DNA from: AP-15 sp963755435
GTDB lineage: Bacteria; Pseudomonadota; Alphaproteobacteria; ATCC43930; CGMCC-115725
Length of the DNA stretch: 64,000 nt
Direction of reading: 5' to 3'
Assembly (NCBI GenBank): GCA_963755435.1
Contig: CAVWJX010000003.1
Coordinates: forward strand, 434,001-498,000
In this document: piece after piece, positions 52,586-61,303 of the stretch
Position numbering within the stretch: the first letter of the stretch is position 1
Layout: each line of letters opens with the position of its first letter
Program-made: the position numbers and the translations under genes
The notes under the pieces: generated by a model
The model's input: the letters and a program-made list of their open reading frames with translations, nothing else
The model's database searches: none
Told to the model about the DNA's origin: nothing

Positions 52586-53434
52586 CTAGCCCTTGGCTCC
52601 CGGGTTTATGGGTGGCTCGCCCCTCGGTGGCCGGGGATAGACCTCGCCGATCACCTCGTCGAGCCAATGCGCGGCGAGGCCCGGCACCTCGGCGACCCGC
52701 ACCGTGAGCGCCATCCGATCAAGCTCGTACACAACCGCGCCAAGCCGCTTTTCGCCCGGCATCGGCGGTTGGATCTCACCAACCAGAAAGCTCGAAGCCG
52801 GCGCCCACACGAACCGCGTTTCCGCGTTTTGCAGCTGATGCGCCTTGTGCAGGTGGCCGCTGGCCACCAGACGCACCTGGTAACGCCGCATCAGGGCCAA
52901 TAGCCGGGAGCGCGGCTGCGGCTTGACCGACCAGTATCCGGTGTCAGCCTCGTCGGGGCGGTCGAGATAGAGCGGCTTGTGCAGAAACCAGGCGACCGGG
53001 CGGCCATTGGCCTCGGCCATGACCCGCTCGAGCCAGGCGTCCTGCGCCGCCTCTTCCGGCTCGCCGCTGCCGAGGAGCAGCGCGTCGATCCCGACCAGGC
53101 GCCAGCTGGCGACGTCCTCGACCCAGCGGTCGGGGCCGAAATGGGCCTGCCAGCGGGCCAGGCGCTCGCGGTTGACCGGCTGGCGCGGGTGGGCGGCATC
53201 GCCGACATCATGGTTGCCTGGCACAGCGAGACAGCGCCCTCCGAGCCGGCGCAATAAGCCGGCGGCATAAGCCAGATCGTCCTCGACCGCGGCGCCGTCG
53301 ACGGTGACGTCGCCGGTGTGAATGACCAGATCCGGGCGTTCCGCGGCGAGCCATCGCGCGAGCGGCGGCCAATTGTCGGCGAAATGCGGCTTGCCCGGGC
53401 TCAGATGGGTGTCGGTAATCTGGATTATCCGCAT
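52586..53434 (-). CDS. metallophosphoesterase (Icc/CpdA-like)
   Basis: A 282-residue calcineurin-type phosphoesterase with the full metal-binding set: ITDTHLS near the start, HTGDVTVDG, VPGNHDVGD, WFLHKPL and SGHLHKAHQ. The closest known type is cyclic-nucleotide phosphodiesterase CpdA/Icc or phosphodiesterase YfcE-like; the substrate is uncertain. The ATG 53434 lies inside a 28-bp direct repeat whose twin is at the 3' end of the HAD gene. Before insertion of the AT-rich island its start codon probably overlapped that gene. Confidence 0.9.
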   Translation of the reverse strand: MRIIQITDTHLSPGKPHFADNWPPLARWLAAERPDLVIHTGDVTVDGAAVEDDLAYAAGLLRRLGGRCLAVPGNHDVGDAAHPRQPVNRERLARWQAHFGPDRWVEDVASWRLVGIDALLLGSGEPEEAAQDAWLERVMAEANGRPVAWFLHKPLYLDRPDEADTGYWSVKPQPRSRLLALMRRYQVRLVASGHLHKAHQLQNAETRFVWAPASSFLVGEIQPPMPGEKRLGAVVYELDRMALTVRVAEVPGLAAHWLDEVIGEVYPRPPRGEPPINPGAKG

Positions 53435-53440
53435 CGGCCC
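53413..53440. repeat. 28-bp direct repeat, left copy bounding the AT-rich island
   Basis: The stretch containing CTGGATTATCCGCATCGG matches 55213-55240 at 26 of 28 positions, exactly 1800 bp apart. It covers the first codons of the phosphoesterase gene (MRIIQ on the minus strand). Confidence 0.85.
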
Positions 53441-53548
53441 AGTAAAAATCCAAGGTTCGCGCGGGTCAACTGCGTCGTGCACTGGACCCAACGGTCCCGC
53501 TCTGACGATCTACGCATCCCGGTAGCACGACGGCCTCCCAAGCCAGAA

Positions 53549-54740
53549 TCAATGCAGGGAAGGCTCTCTGACATCCTTCGATTCTATCCCGCCGGAACAC
53601 GCGTTAAGGCAGGGCACCGTAACAGACCATCCCTTTGGATTAATTGGAATCGTCACCGAGCGCACTCCTATCTGCCCACTATATGATGACCATTGGTCGT
53701 CGTTCCTGAGCCGTTGAAAGCTCGCACTTGGATAGGTCAATGTAAAAATGAGAAGCCATACCGCCGCGATCGGCATGAATTTGGTAAAGCACATGCTTAT
53801 TGCGATCCATAATAGCATCAGATCTGGGATATAGTTGTAACGCTGACCATTCTGCTCAAAATCGAAGGCATGTGAGAGATTGATGAACTTGAGTACAGTC
53901 GCTGCTAATACGGCAAGGCCAAGCAGTAAAAAACTCAGTCGTAATGGCCTCTCGCGCGCCGGGAATAAGGCAAACGCTCAACAATACGATCGATAATAGT
54001 CGTGCGTGACGAGGAATAATACGCATTACGAGATGCGCGGTCAAAGCAAGCGGATCGTACATGTGACCGGGTAGCGAACTCCCTCCATCAGTCGATAATA
54101 TTACAGAGAGCTGAGTTACGGCAGCTAGTACGGCAATCGTAGAGTTAAGATAATCGCTATATCTCCATAATCGCCAAGCAAATATTGGTATGAGGAATAT
54201 TGAAAATGGTCCGGAAAGTGATGCTATAAGGGTAAATAATACTTGATTAATCTGCCGTAGCCGGCCCGATGGCGGGGAAGTTCCCGCAATCACCGCCAAT
54301 GTGGGAGCAGTAAGCCATTGCAGGTTGGTAATATTGCCGAAAACTTCGCCCCCGGGATGTGGCGGCAGCAGCAAGGTAGCGCCTATGGTAAGTCCTAGCC
54401 AGGGCGAAACAGAAGCAGCTGACGGTGTTGCAGCTGACCACGCGGTAACGATAATGCTCCAGACCCCAAAGACCGTCGGAGCCCATCCGTAGGGAAAGAA
54501 CGACGCAAGCAACGCGGCAAGTCGCGGTAGCAATTGTAGATAACCGGCATAGGGAAAAAAGATAGCAATATTTCCGTATTGATATTGTTGTATCCAATAT
54601 ACAGCAGCGTCCTCCGCCCACATCTGCGGATGTGTAAACACATCTGGAGCCCGTAGCTTCAGGAAGAAAATTGTGATCCACGCAGATGCTACAACGAATG
54701 CTATACGGGTCCGGTGATATCGATCACTGATCATCATCAA
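53549..54740 (-). pseudogene. frameshifted polytopic membrane protein, AT-rich
   Basis: The upstream frame gives about 260 residues of membrane protein. HPQMWAEDAAVYWIQQYQYG near the start and FPYAGYLQLLPRLAALLASFFP resemble the acidic first loop and second segment of GT-C-like glycosyltransferase/hypothetical membrane proteins. Near 53955-53965 (GCGCGCGAGAGG on the complement) the frame changes. The other frame then continues sensibly (LRLSFLLLGLAVLAATVLKF, DLMLLWIAISMCFTKFMPIAAVW) to a stop at 53549. Corrected length is about 395 residues. Base composition is clearly lower in GC than all neighbours, indicating transfer. Confidence 0.75.
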
Positions 54741-55212
54741 CGTACGGCTAAGTCAGTTGACGTTTGAGCCCCGAGGCTGCCAGCGTGGCCGCGTGGTGTG
54801 CGAAGCGGCGGGCGCCGGTGACGCCAGGCTTGCGCTCCCAAGGTCACGCACGATTGATCGGCGCGCAATTGTGCGGAGTGGCGGGTCAGCATGGGGCGTC
54901 CGAGGCTTTCGAGTGCCCCCGTCCGCGCCGCCTCGAGATGTTTCTGCCGCGCCTGTCGGGCATCGCCGCGGGCTCGCGCAATATAGGTGAGGGCTTCGGC
55001 CTCGCGGAGCCAGATCGAGCGCATCGCATTCCGTCATCAAAGCAGGAACATACGAACCCCGTCCTTGGTCGCGGGCTGGTCGCAACAAGTTCGGGAAGCG
55101 TTCCGGAAATCCCCGGAAACCCGCAGAACTTTGAGGTTTAAGGAAACCTTGTCTGCGACCGCACCAGGCTTTTCAGGCGGTCTAGGTTACGGGGAATGTG
55201 CCGGCTGTGATG
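54741..55212. other. right part of the AT-rich island, no named gene
   Basis: The sequence returns to high GC. A minus-strand frame (54737-55024, about 95 residues, MRSIWLREAEALTYIARARGD...) has a helical, charged N terminus but matches no family I recognise. A plus-strand frame is equally open. I cannot choose between them, and it may be non-coding debris. Confidence 0.3.
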
Positions 55213-55240
55213 CGGTAAACTGGATTATCCGCATCGGTCC
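55213..55240. repeat. 28-bp direct repeat, right copy
   Basis: The twin of 53413-53440, with two mismatches. It overlaps the last codons and stop of the HAD gene (EDRCG-stop) and still contains an ATG CGG ATA ATC CAG in another frame. That is the first five codons of the phosphoesterase, the old start site. Confidence 0.85.
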
Positions 55241-55890
55241 TCGCATAGCTGCACCGCTAGCTCGTTCATCCGGGCGAAGACGTGCGAGCAGCCGGCGGCG
55301 AGCAGCTGTTGGGCGTGGTCGCCGGGGCAGTGGCTGCCGCCGCAAAAGCCGATGACGGGCATGCCGGCGGCGACCGCCGCGGCGACGCCGATCACGCTGT
55401 CCTCGACCACGGTGCATCGGGCGGGCTCGACCGCGAGCATTCGCGCCGCCATCAGAAACAGATCCGGCGCGGGCTTGCCACGGGCGACCTGGATCGCGCT
55501 GAAGACATGCGGATCGAAAAAGTGCAGCAGGCCGGTCAAGGCCAGCCGCTCTCGTACCCGCTCGAGGTGACCGTTCGAGGCGACGCAGCGCGCTGCCGGC
55601 AATGCGCTCAACAAGGCCTCGACCCCGGGCACCGGCACAAGCTCGCGTTCGAGGGCAAGGGCGGTCCGCGCGCGCATCGCCTCGAAGAAGCCATCCGGCA
55701 ACGCCCGGCCGAAGCGAGCCTCGACCGCGGCGCTCAACGTGTCGCGGTTGCGCCCGAAGCCCAGCGCCAGCGCCTCGGCGGCCGTTGCCGGGAAATCGGC
55801 GGCGCTCAGGCACTCGCCGAGGATGCGGGCAAAGATGATTTCGCTGTCGACGAGAACGCCGTCGCAATCGAAAATGACCAGATCGGGCAC
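55225..55890 (-). CDS. HAD-superfamily hydrolase (beta-phosphoglucomutase/phosphatase-like)
   Basis: A 221-residue HAD subfamily IA phosphatase. Motif I is FDCDGVLVD (Asp8 nucleophile, Asp10), motif II VASNGHLERV with Ser/Asn, motif III Lys in RGKPAPDLFL, and motif IV CTVVEDSVIGVAAA. The helical cap lies between residues 15 and 90. Substrate could be a sugar phosphate or nucleotide. Its stop codon overlaps the duplicated junction sequence, showing it was once directly upstream of the phosphoesterase gene. Confidence 0.9.
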   Translation of the reverse strand: MPDLVIFDCDGVLVDSEIIFARILGECLSAADFPATAAEALALGFGRNRDTLSAAVEARFGRALPDGFFEAMRARTALALERELVPVPGVEALLSALPAARCVASNGHLERVRERLALTGLLHFFDPHVFSAIQVARGKPAPDLFLMAARMLAVEPARCTVVEDSVIGVAAAVAAGMPVIGFCGGSHCPGDHAQQLLAAGCSHVFARMNELAVQLCEDRCG

Positions 55891-56062
55891 GCAGGGCCTT
55901 TCCCGGTGCCGGCCCTCACCGGCCGGCCACGATCCTCCTATAATGGGGCCTCGGCGGCATTCTGCAAAGGAACCGCCAGCGCGGTGCCAGCGGCTCTGGC
56001 AGGAGCGGCGGGGGCAGGTGCGGGGCCGCGGCGCCTGGGCGCATGCGCATGCGCCGGTCGCC

Positions 56063-57385
56063 TCAGAACAGGATGCCGGTTTCGACCATCACCCGGGTCT
56101 GCGTATCGCCGTTGAAGTTCGGGCCTAGACCAAAGCCGGAGGTGACACTGTTCGCCTTGACAAACGATACTTCGGCGCGAGCGAAATAGTATTGCCATTG
56201 GAAGGTCGGGGTGATCGTCGCCGAAAATGCGCCGCTGCCAGGACCGTAGAGCAGGCTGTTGCTGCCCGTCGAGCCGATATATTCGAGCCGGCCACCCAGA
56301 TTGAAACCGCCTCCGAGATCGTAATTGGCCAGGATTGCACCGCCAAAAGTTGAGGCGCTCGACGATATCCCAATACCATTGTTCGCTGGTACGTGGGTTG
56401 CCTGGAAATAAGGCTGAATGATCCACGGGTCGGCATTGTAAGTGTAGATCAGATTGTAAATCTGGGAATTATTCTGCAGCAGCGGGGTGCGCAAGGTTGC
56501 GACATTGCTGCTTCCGGCATTGCCGCCGGCGGCAAACTCGAACGAGTTGCTGCTGTTCAAGGTATAGGTGGCGGTGCCGGTGACCCAGTTATAGACGCCC
56601 GAGTCGAAGCCGTCGGTAAACGACAGCGACAAGGCGACCGGGCCGATCGTATAATTGGCCTGCGCGCCCTTGCTGACCGCCGGCTCCTGATTCCACAACA
56701 GCCCGCGCTCGATGTTGATGTTTTCAAACGAAAACGTGTATTCGGCGCCGATCAGGGTCGGGAGCTTGCCGCCCTCGATCGAGAAATTGCTGGTCGGCGC
56801 GATTTTGACAAACCCTTGTGGAAACCAGCCCCACAAATTTCCGGTGCCGGTCTGAAACGCGGGCACCTGGTAGCCGAACGTTCCTTCGGCGGCCGAGATG
56901 TATGGCGCCCCCAGCGAGGAGATCGAGTAGGCGCCGGCCTGCGCGTAAAACTGGAAGATGCCGTCGGTCTTCTGGACGAACAACTGGCCATTTGACAGGT
57001 CCGGCTGCCACGAGCGGTTGCCAGGGAACGGATTGCTCTGCCATTGGCCGAGACCGCTGCCGATCCCGTCCACATAAATGTCGCCCAGCGGCCCGAGCGT
57101 GTATTTGGGCGGCGGCAGCTGGATCGTCAGCGGGCCGGTGATCGACGGGGCGATCAGCGGTGAGGTCGGCGCGGCCGGTGCTGCCGCCGGAGCCGCCGCG
57201 GCCCCCGGAGGCGAGCCGGCCGGGGGCGCTGCCAACGGTGCGGCCGGCGGCGGTGCGGCCGGCGGCGCGGCGGGGAGCTGGGCGAGTTCGTCAGCCCATG
57301 CCCAACCCGGCCATGCGCAAACTGGGCCGAGGCCGAGCAAGGCGATGGCAACGCCGGAGATGATGCTTTTCTTGGTGTTGTTCAT
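56063..57385 (-). CDS. outer-membrane beta-barrel porin (BBP2/OmpL-like)
   Basis: A 440-residue exported barrel protein. The signal MNNTKKSIISGVAIALLGLGPVCAWPGWAWA is followed by a Pro/Ala-rich linker of about 50 residues. The remainder is an even beta pattern (FQFYAQAGAYSISSLGAP, GFVKIAPTSNFSIEGGKLPTLIGAEYTFSFENINIERGLLWNQEP, YYFARAEVSFVKANSV) ending in MVETGILF. The conserved GKLPTLIGAEYTF...NINRGLLWNQEP segment marks the BBP2 porin family. ATG 57385 is chosen for the signal peptide. Confidence 0.87.
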   Translation of the reverse strand: MNNTKKSIISGVAIALLGLGPVCAWPGWAWADELAQLPAAPPAAPPPAAPLAAPPAGSPPGAAAAPAAAPAAPTSPLIAPSITGPLTIQLPPPKYTLGPLGDIYVDGIGSGLGQWQSNPFPGNRSWQPDLSNGQLFVQKTDGIFQFYAQAGAYSISSLGAPYISAAEGTFGYQVPAFQTGTGNLWGWFPQGFVKIAPTSNFSIEGGKLPTLIGAEYTFSFENINIERGLLWNQEPAVSKGAQANYTIGPVALSLSFTDGFDSGVYNWVTGTATYTLNSSNSFEFAAGGNAGSSNVATLRTPLLQNNSQIYNLIYTYNADPWIIQPYFQATHVPANNGIGISSSASTFGGAILANYDLGGGFNLGGRLEYIGSTGSNSLLYGPGSGAFSATITPTFQWQYYFARAEVSFVKANSVTSGFGLGPNFNGDTQTRVMVETGILF

Positions 57386-57903
57386 CGGCACAGAGCCTTT
57401 CGAATGACCGTTCCACTGTCGCTGGCGGATCTGGCCGCCGCGGCAATCCCGGGCGCACAACCGCCGCTTTCCGGACCGCGACGACGCAAGCGCCATACCA
57501 ACCGGCCCAGCATCCGAGACGAACCGAGAGCTGAACTGACTGGTTGTACGGAACTCCGCCAGATCACCTCTTGCTCGCGCTGCGCCGGGCTTGTCAACAC
57601 GAGCAAAGCGCATTACCACAGCTGATTATTTACTAGGCAGTTTGGCCTGGTTTCAGCGTCGTTTTTGTTCAGATCCGCGGCGCCGCAGCCATTGCCCGGG
57701 CGATCGGCCGAGCGCGGGTTACCGCCGATTCGAGTGAGCGTGCGCAGCCGCACGGGCCAGTCGGCCGCGGGCGATGTTCTCTGCCGCTTCCGGGCGACCC
57801 ATTGTCGTGAGCGCCGTGATCATCCGCCGGATCGGGTCGCATCGCCGGCAATCAGATGGCATGATGCCCTGATAGAATGGCCAGCGCTTACGGAGGCAGA
57901 GCG
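57386..57903. other. divergent intergenic region, nothing recognised
   Basis: About 520 bases between the divergent porin and selenoprotein genes. A short AT-richer stretch around 57600-57670 is a likely promoter area for either. No gene-like frame on either strand convinces me. Confidence 0.4.
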
Positions 57904-58452
57904 ATGCGAAACGGTGCGGAACCCGTCGTTTTCGATCCGCGCGGCGTGGTCGAGGCGGAACAGCTGGCGCTGGCGCCGCGGCTGCGCGATCTCGCCGGGC
58001 TGCGCCTCGGCGTGCTCGACAACACCAAATGGAACGCCAACCGCCTGTTGCGCAAGACGACGGCGCTGCTCGGCGACGAGGTGGCGCTCGGCGCGGTCAA
58101 TTATTACCGCAAGGAGAGCTTTTCCAAAGATGCCGAACCGGCGCTGATCGAACAGATCGCGGCCGCCAACGACATCGTGCTGACCGCGATCGGCGACTGA
58201 GGCTCGTGCACGTCGTGCTGTACGCATGACGCCGTTTGCCTCGAAGCCCGCGGCCGCCCGACGGCGGTGATCGTCACCACCGAATTCCTCCACGAAGCCC
58301 GAATGCAGCGCGACGCATTGGGCATGCCAGACCTCGACCCGGTGGTGATCGACCACCCGCTGAGCACCCTGACCGAGGCCGAGATCGACCGGCGGGCGGA
58401 ACAGGCCCTCGGCCAGTGCCTCGCCCGATGGCTCCAAGGCGGCAATCGCTAA
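57904..58452 (+). CDS. UGSC-family selenoprotein (Sec at in-frame TGA 58198-58200)
   Basis: Read through TGA at 58198, the frame gives one 182-residue protein with selenocysteine 99. The context IGDUGSCTSCCTHDAVCLEARG is the defining motif of the UGSC (seleno)protein family, in which other members have Sec or Cys at that position. LRLGVLDNTKWNANRLL near the N terminus and PTAVIVTTEFLHEA after the motif are also typical. ATG 57904 follows GGAGGCAGAGCG. Conventional annotation would give a truncated 98-residue protein and a separate 61-residue one. Redox chemistry with the U-x-x-C pair is inferred; the physiological role is unknown. Sec insertion requires selA, selB, selC and selD elsewhere in the genome. 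Confidence 0.87.
58201..58233 (+). promoter_or_regulatory. putative bacterial SECIS hairpin
   Basis: Directly after the UGA codon, GGC-TCGTGC (58201-58209) can pair with GCATGA-C-GCC (58224-58233), giving a nine-pair stem with one G-U pair and a bulged C, and a 14-base loop centred about 16 bases downstream of UGA. Bacterial SECIS elements occupy this position inside the coding sequence. No energy calculation was possible. Confidence 0.5.
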
Positions 58453-58539
58453 CCGCCGGTTCCCGGCACCAGGGTGGCGGGAGCCGTGGCGTTCCGCGGG
58501 GCGAGGCCCTCGGCACGCTTGCCGAGGCGAGTGTCCCGA

Positions 58540-60048
58540 TCAGCGCAAATCGGGGTCGTGTGCGAAGTCGATGAAATCGCCCACGCGGTTTTGCATTCCT
58601 TCGCTGCCGCCGATATCCGAATGGACCGCTTTGATTATGCTGCGGCGCGCGTCGGCGGCGTCGATGAAGCCATCGCGGACGTTGGCGCGGTTCACCTTGA
58701 TTACCTGATCGACATAGTCGTCGTGACTCTTATAGAGCGAGTTTAGCGTGCCGACATCGAACGGCACCGAATAGCCCCAGCGCACGCACGCTCCAGGACC
58801 GCTGTTCACCCCGACATTCTCGGCGGTCGGAACCGCCAGCTCGGACAGTTGGATGCCGCCGAGCGCCAGGCCCAGGCTGTTGCGCGTGATCACTGAGGGA
58901 TGTCTCGGCGCCCCGAAGGTCGTGATCTCAATGCGCGGCGCCGAAGGCGGCGGCGTGCCGTCGGTGATCCAGCGCACCATCAGATCGTAGGCGTGGCCGA
59001 CGACATAGTGGGTCGGAACGCGGGTGCCGATCTGGGGAATGGCGCATTGCGGCGCCAGGACCGCCTCAGCCGAGCTTGCCATCGTCGGGGTGCTGAAATC
59101 GCGCAGCTCGAGCGGCTCGCGGCTCCGCCGCAAATGCTGATCGACATGCGAGGTGCCCGCCACTTCCCAGGTGCGGAATTTGGCGGTGTCGGGCTGGCGA
59201 ACCGTCGCCTCGGAGTTCTCGACGTCGAACTCGGTCAGGATCTTCCATACCGGAACCGTGAGATCGGTACGGAATTGGTTGCCCAAGGTCGATAGCAGCA
59301 CAAACCCGTCATAGATATTGGCTAGCGGATTGATCGAATTGACGTAGGTCGCCAGACGGGAGGCCGATTGCGACTCGCCGATGGCGATCATGTGACGCAC
59401 CTTCAACCCGCCGAGCGGATCGACCCCGACCGGGTGCCTTATGGCCTGCGCTGCTTGGGAAAAGATGTCGTATGATAGGGCATCGCCGGTGATCGTGCCG
59501 CCATCGTTGACATTGAGCGCGCCATAGCGTGTCGGGTTCCATGTCTGTAGTCGGGCAACGCCGACCTGTTGCGCCGACACTCCGACCCACGCGTACCCGG
59601 CAGCGAGGATATGCTCCCAGGAAAAGAACCACTGGTTGTCGGCGTCGAAGCCGTTGGTGACGTTGAGCCACTCGACCAGCACAGTGCCGTTGAATTTTTT
59701 CGGATCGGCCGGTCGCCGCACCAGCATGCGGCTCAGATAGGGGTGGTCGCTATCGATGATGGCGCCGGTCGCCAGCGGCGGGGTGGTATAGCGGTTGGCG
59801 GTGCCCTGGAAATAATACTCCTCCTCGACATAGCCTTGCGCCGCGAGGCCGTGGTTCGAGGCGAAGAACGTGTAGTTGTGGGTCGGGGTCCCGGGAATGT
59901 CGGGCGAGGCGATCGGGCCGGTGACGGTCGGATTGGGCACCGAGGCGGCCCAAACCGGCGCGACAAACGAGACCAGTACAATGACCGTGATGGTGACGAT
60001 GCTGGCGCGAGCGAGCGCAACGGCGCGCTGCCTGGATGTTCTGCTCAT
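58540..60048 (-). CDS. secreted alpha/beta-hydrolase-domain protein (PF20091-like)
   Basis: A 502-residue exported protein. The signal RQRAVALARASIVTITVIVLVSFVAPVWAA precedes a mature chain with YVEEEYYFQGTANRYTTP, KFNGTVLVEWLNVTNGFDADNQWFFSWEHILAAGYAWVGVSAQ and GESQSASRLATYVN, in which the Ser of GESQS is the probable nucleophile. This is the 'alpha/beta hydrolase domain-containing' family seen in many soil proteobacteria; substrates are unknown. ATG 60048 follows GTGGAGGAAACC. Convergent with the selenoprotein gene. Confidence 0.85.
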   Translation of the reverse strand: MSRTSRQRAVALARASIVTITVIVLVSFVAPVWAASVPNPTVTGPIASPDIPGTPTHNYTFFASNHGLAAQGYVEEEYYFQGTANRYTTPPLATGAIIDSDHPYLSRMLVRRPADPKKFNGTVLVEWLNVTNGFDADNQWFFSWEHILAAGYAWVGVSAQQVGVARLQTWNPTRYGALNVNDGGTITGDALSYDIFSQAAQAIRHPVGVDPLGGLKVRHMIAIGESQSASRLATYVNSINPLANIYDGFVLLSTLGNQFRTDLTVPVWKILTEFDVENSEATVRQPDTAKFRTWEVAGTSHVDQHLRRSREPLELRDFSTPTMASSAEAVLAPQCAIPQIGTRVPTHYVVGHAYDLMVRWITDGTPPPSAPRIEITTFGAPRHPSVITRNSLGLALGGIQLSELAVPTAENVGVNSGPGACVRWGYSVPFDVGTLNSLYKSHDDYVDQVIKVNRANVRDGFIDAADARRSIIKAVHSDIGGSEGMQNRVGDFIDFAHDPDLR

Positions 60049-60367
60049 GGTTTCCTCCACGATGATCAAGTCGCGGCCAATTCTGATCGCGCCGGGTTGT
60101 GCCGGATGAACCGGTCTTTGGTGTCATTTCCGGGCGCATCAGCATATCGGCTCGGTCGGCGAGATCAAATACCGCCACCCTGGAAATCAGGTGCGCTTCG
60201 CCTCGCATCGGTGCGTCGACGGATCAATTGCCGCGCGAGAAGGGGGTCGACGCGCGCCCGTCCGCTTGCCAAGATTGCCTCGGCAAAGCTCGGGAGCGAC
60301 AGACATGAACCTACCCGTCGACAGCGGTGCGGTTGCCTCCGACCGGGCCGGGGCGGCGGGGTAGGCG
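60049..60367. other. divergent intergenic region
   Basis: About 320 bases between the secreted hydrolase and the next LLM gene, presumably with both promoters. No hairpin, operator or gene-like frame stands out. Confidence 0.4.
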
Positions 60368-61279
60368 ATGGCGGGATCGCTGCCGGCGCTCAACCTGGTG
60401 GCCGTACCGGGACGACGGCGCGCCACACTCGAACTGGCCGGCGAGATCGAGCGGCGCGGCTTTGCCGGCATCTCGGTATCGAGTCAGTACAGCAACATGG
60501 CGCAGTGCCTGGGCCTGGCCTTCGCCACCGAGCGTATTTCGTTCGCTACCGCGATCGCGCCGATCTACGCCGCTTCGGCCGAGGAATTCGCCAACAGTGC
60601 CGCCTATCTGCACGAGGTATCGGGCGGACGCTTCCAGTTCGGCATCGGGGTGGCGCACGCGCCGGCGCATCAGCGCCTGGAGGTGACGCCGGGCCGCCCG
60701 CTCGCCGACATCCGCGCCTTTGTCGCCAAAATCCGCGCGGTTGAGGGGATCGGCCCGCTGCCACCGATCATCCTCGCCGCTTTGCGCCGCCGCATGGTCG
60801 CGCTCGCCGCCGAGATCGGCGACGGGGTCGTCTTCGCCAACGCCAGCCGCTCGCATATGGCGGCGTCTCTGGCCGCAGTCCCGGCGGCTCGGCGCGACGA
60901 CCCGGATTTCTTTATCGGCAACCGCATCCGCACCTGTATCTGCGACGACGAGGCCGAGGCCAAGGCGGTGTTGCGGCGCACTGTCGCGAACTATGCGCTG
61001 ATGCCGAACTATCGCAATTACTGGAAGGAAGCCGGCTGGCTGGAGGAGATGAATGCGGTCGAAACCGCCGTCGCCGAAGGCCGCGCCGACGAGGTCGGCC
61101 GATACCTGCCCGACCGCTGGCTCGCCGATACGACGCTCTACGGCTCGGCGGCAAAGGTGCGCGAAGGCGTCGAAGCCTGGCGCGCCGCCGGGATCCGCAC
61201 CCCGATCCTGGTGCCGCTCTCGGCCGACGGTAATCAGCAGACTGCACTGCTCCAGGTGTTCGCCGCTTTCGCCGACTGA
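60368..61279 (+). CDS. LLM-class flavin-dependent oxidoreductase (short type)
   Basis: A 303-residue luciferase-like protein lacking the usual EHH motif. It has LVAVPGRRRATLELAGEIERRGFAGISV, SFATAIAPIYAASAEEFANSAAYLHEVSGGRFQFGIGVAHAPAHQRL and PPIILAALRRRMVALAAEIGDGVVFANAS, typical of F420-dependent members. It is followed after 24 bases by another LLM gene and then an esterase, all same strand, suggesting one catabolic operon. Confidence 0.88.
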   Translation: MAGSLPALNLVAVPGRRRATLELAGEIERRGFAGISVSSQYSNMAQCLGLAFATERISFATAIAPIYAASAEEFANSAAYLHEVSGGRFQFGIGVAHAPAHQRLEVTPGRPLADIRAFVAKIRAVEGIGPLPPIILAALRRRMVALAAEIGDGVVFANASRSHMAASLAAVPAARRDDPDFFIGNRIRTCICDDEAEAKAVLRRTVANYALMPNYRNYWKEAGWLEEMNAVETAVAEGRADEVGRYLPDRWLADTTLYGSAAKVREGVEAWRAAGIRTPILVPLSADGNQQTALLQVFAAFAD

Positions 61280-61303
61280 AGTTTTGGAGGGGAGAACGAA
61301 ACC

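Noticed and set aside
58267..58452. Separate 61-residue protein after the TGA
   Set aside because: It is in the same frame as the UGSC protein and completes the family's C-terminal half, so it is not an independent gene.
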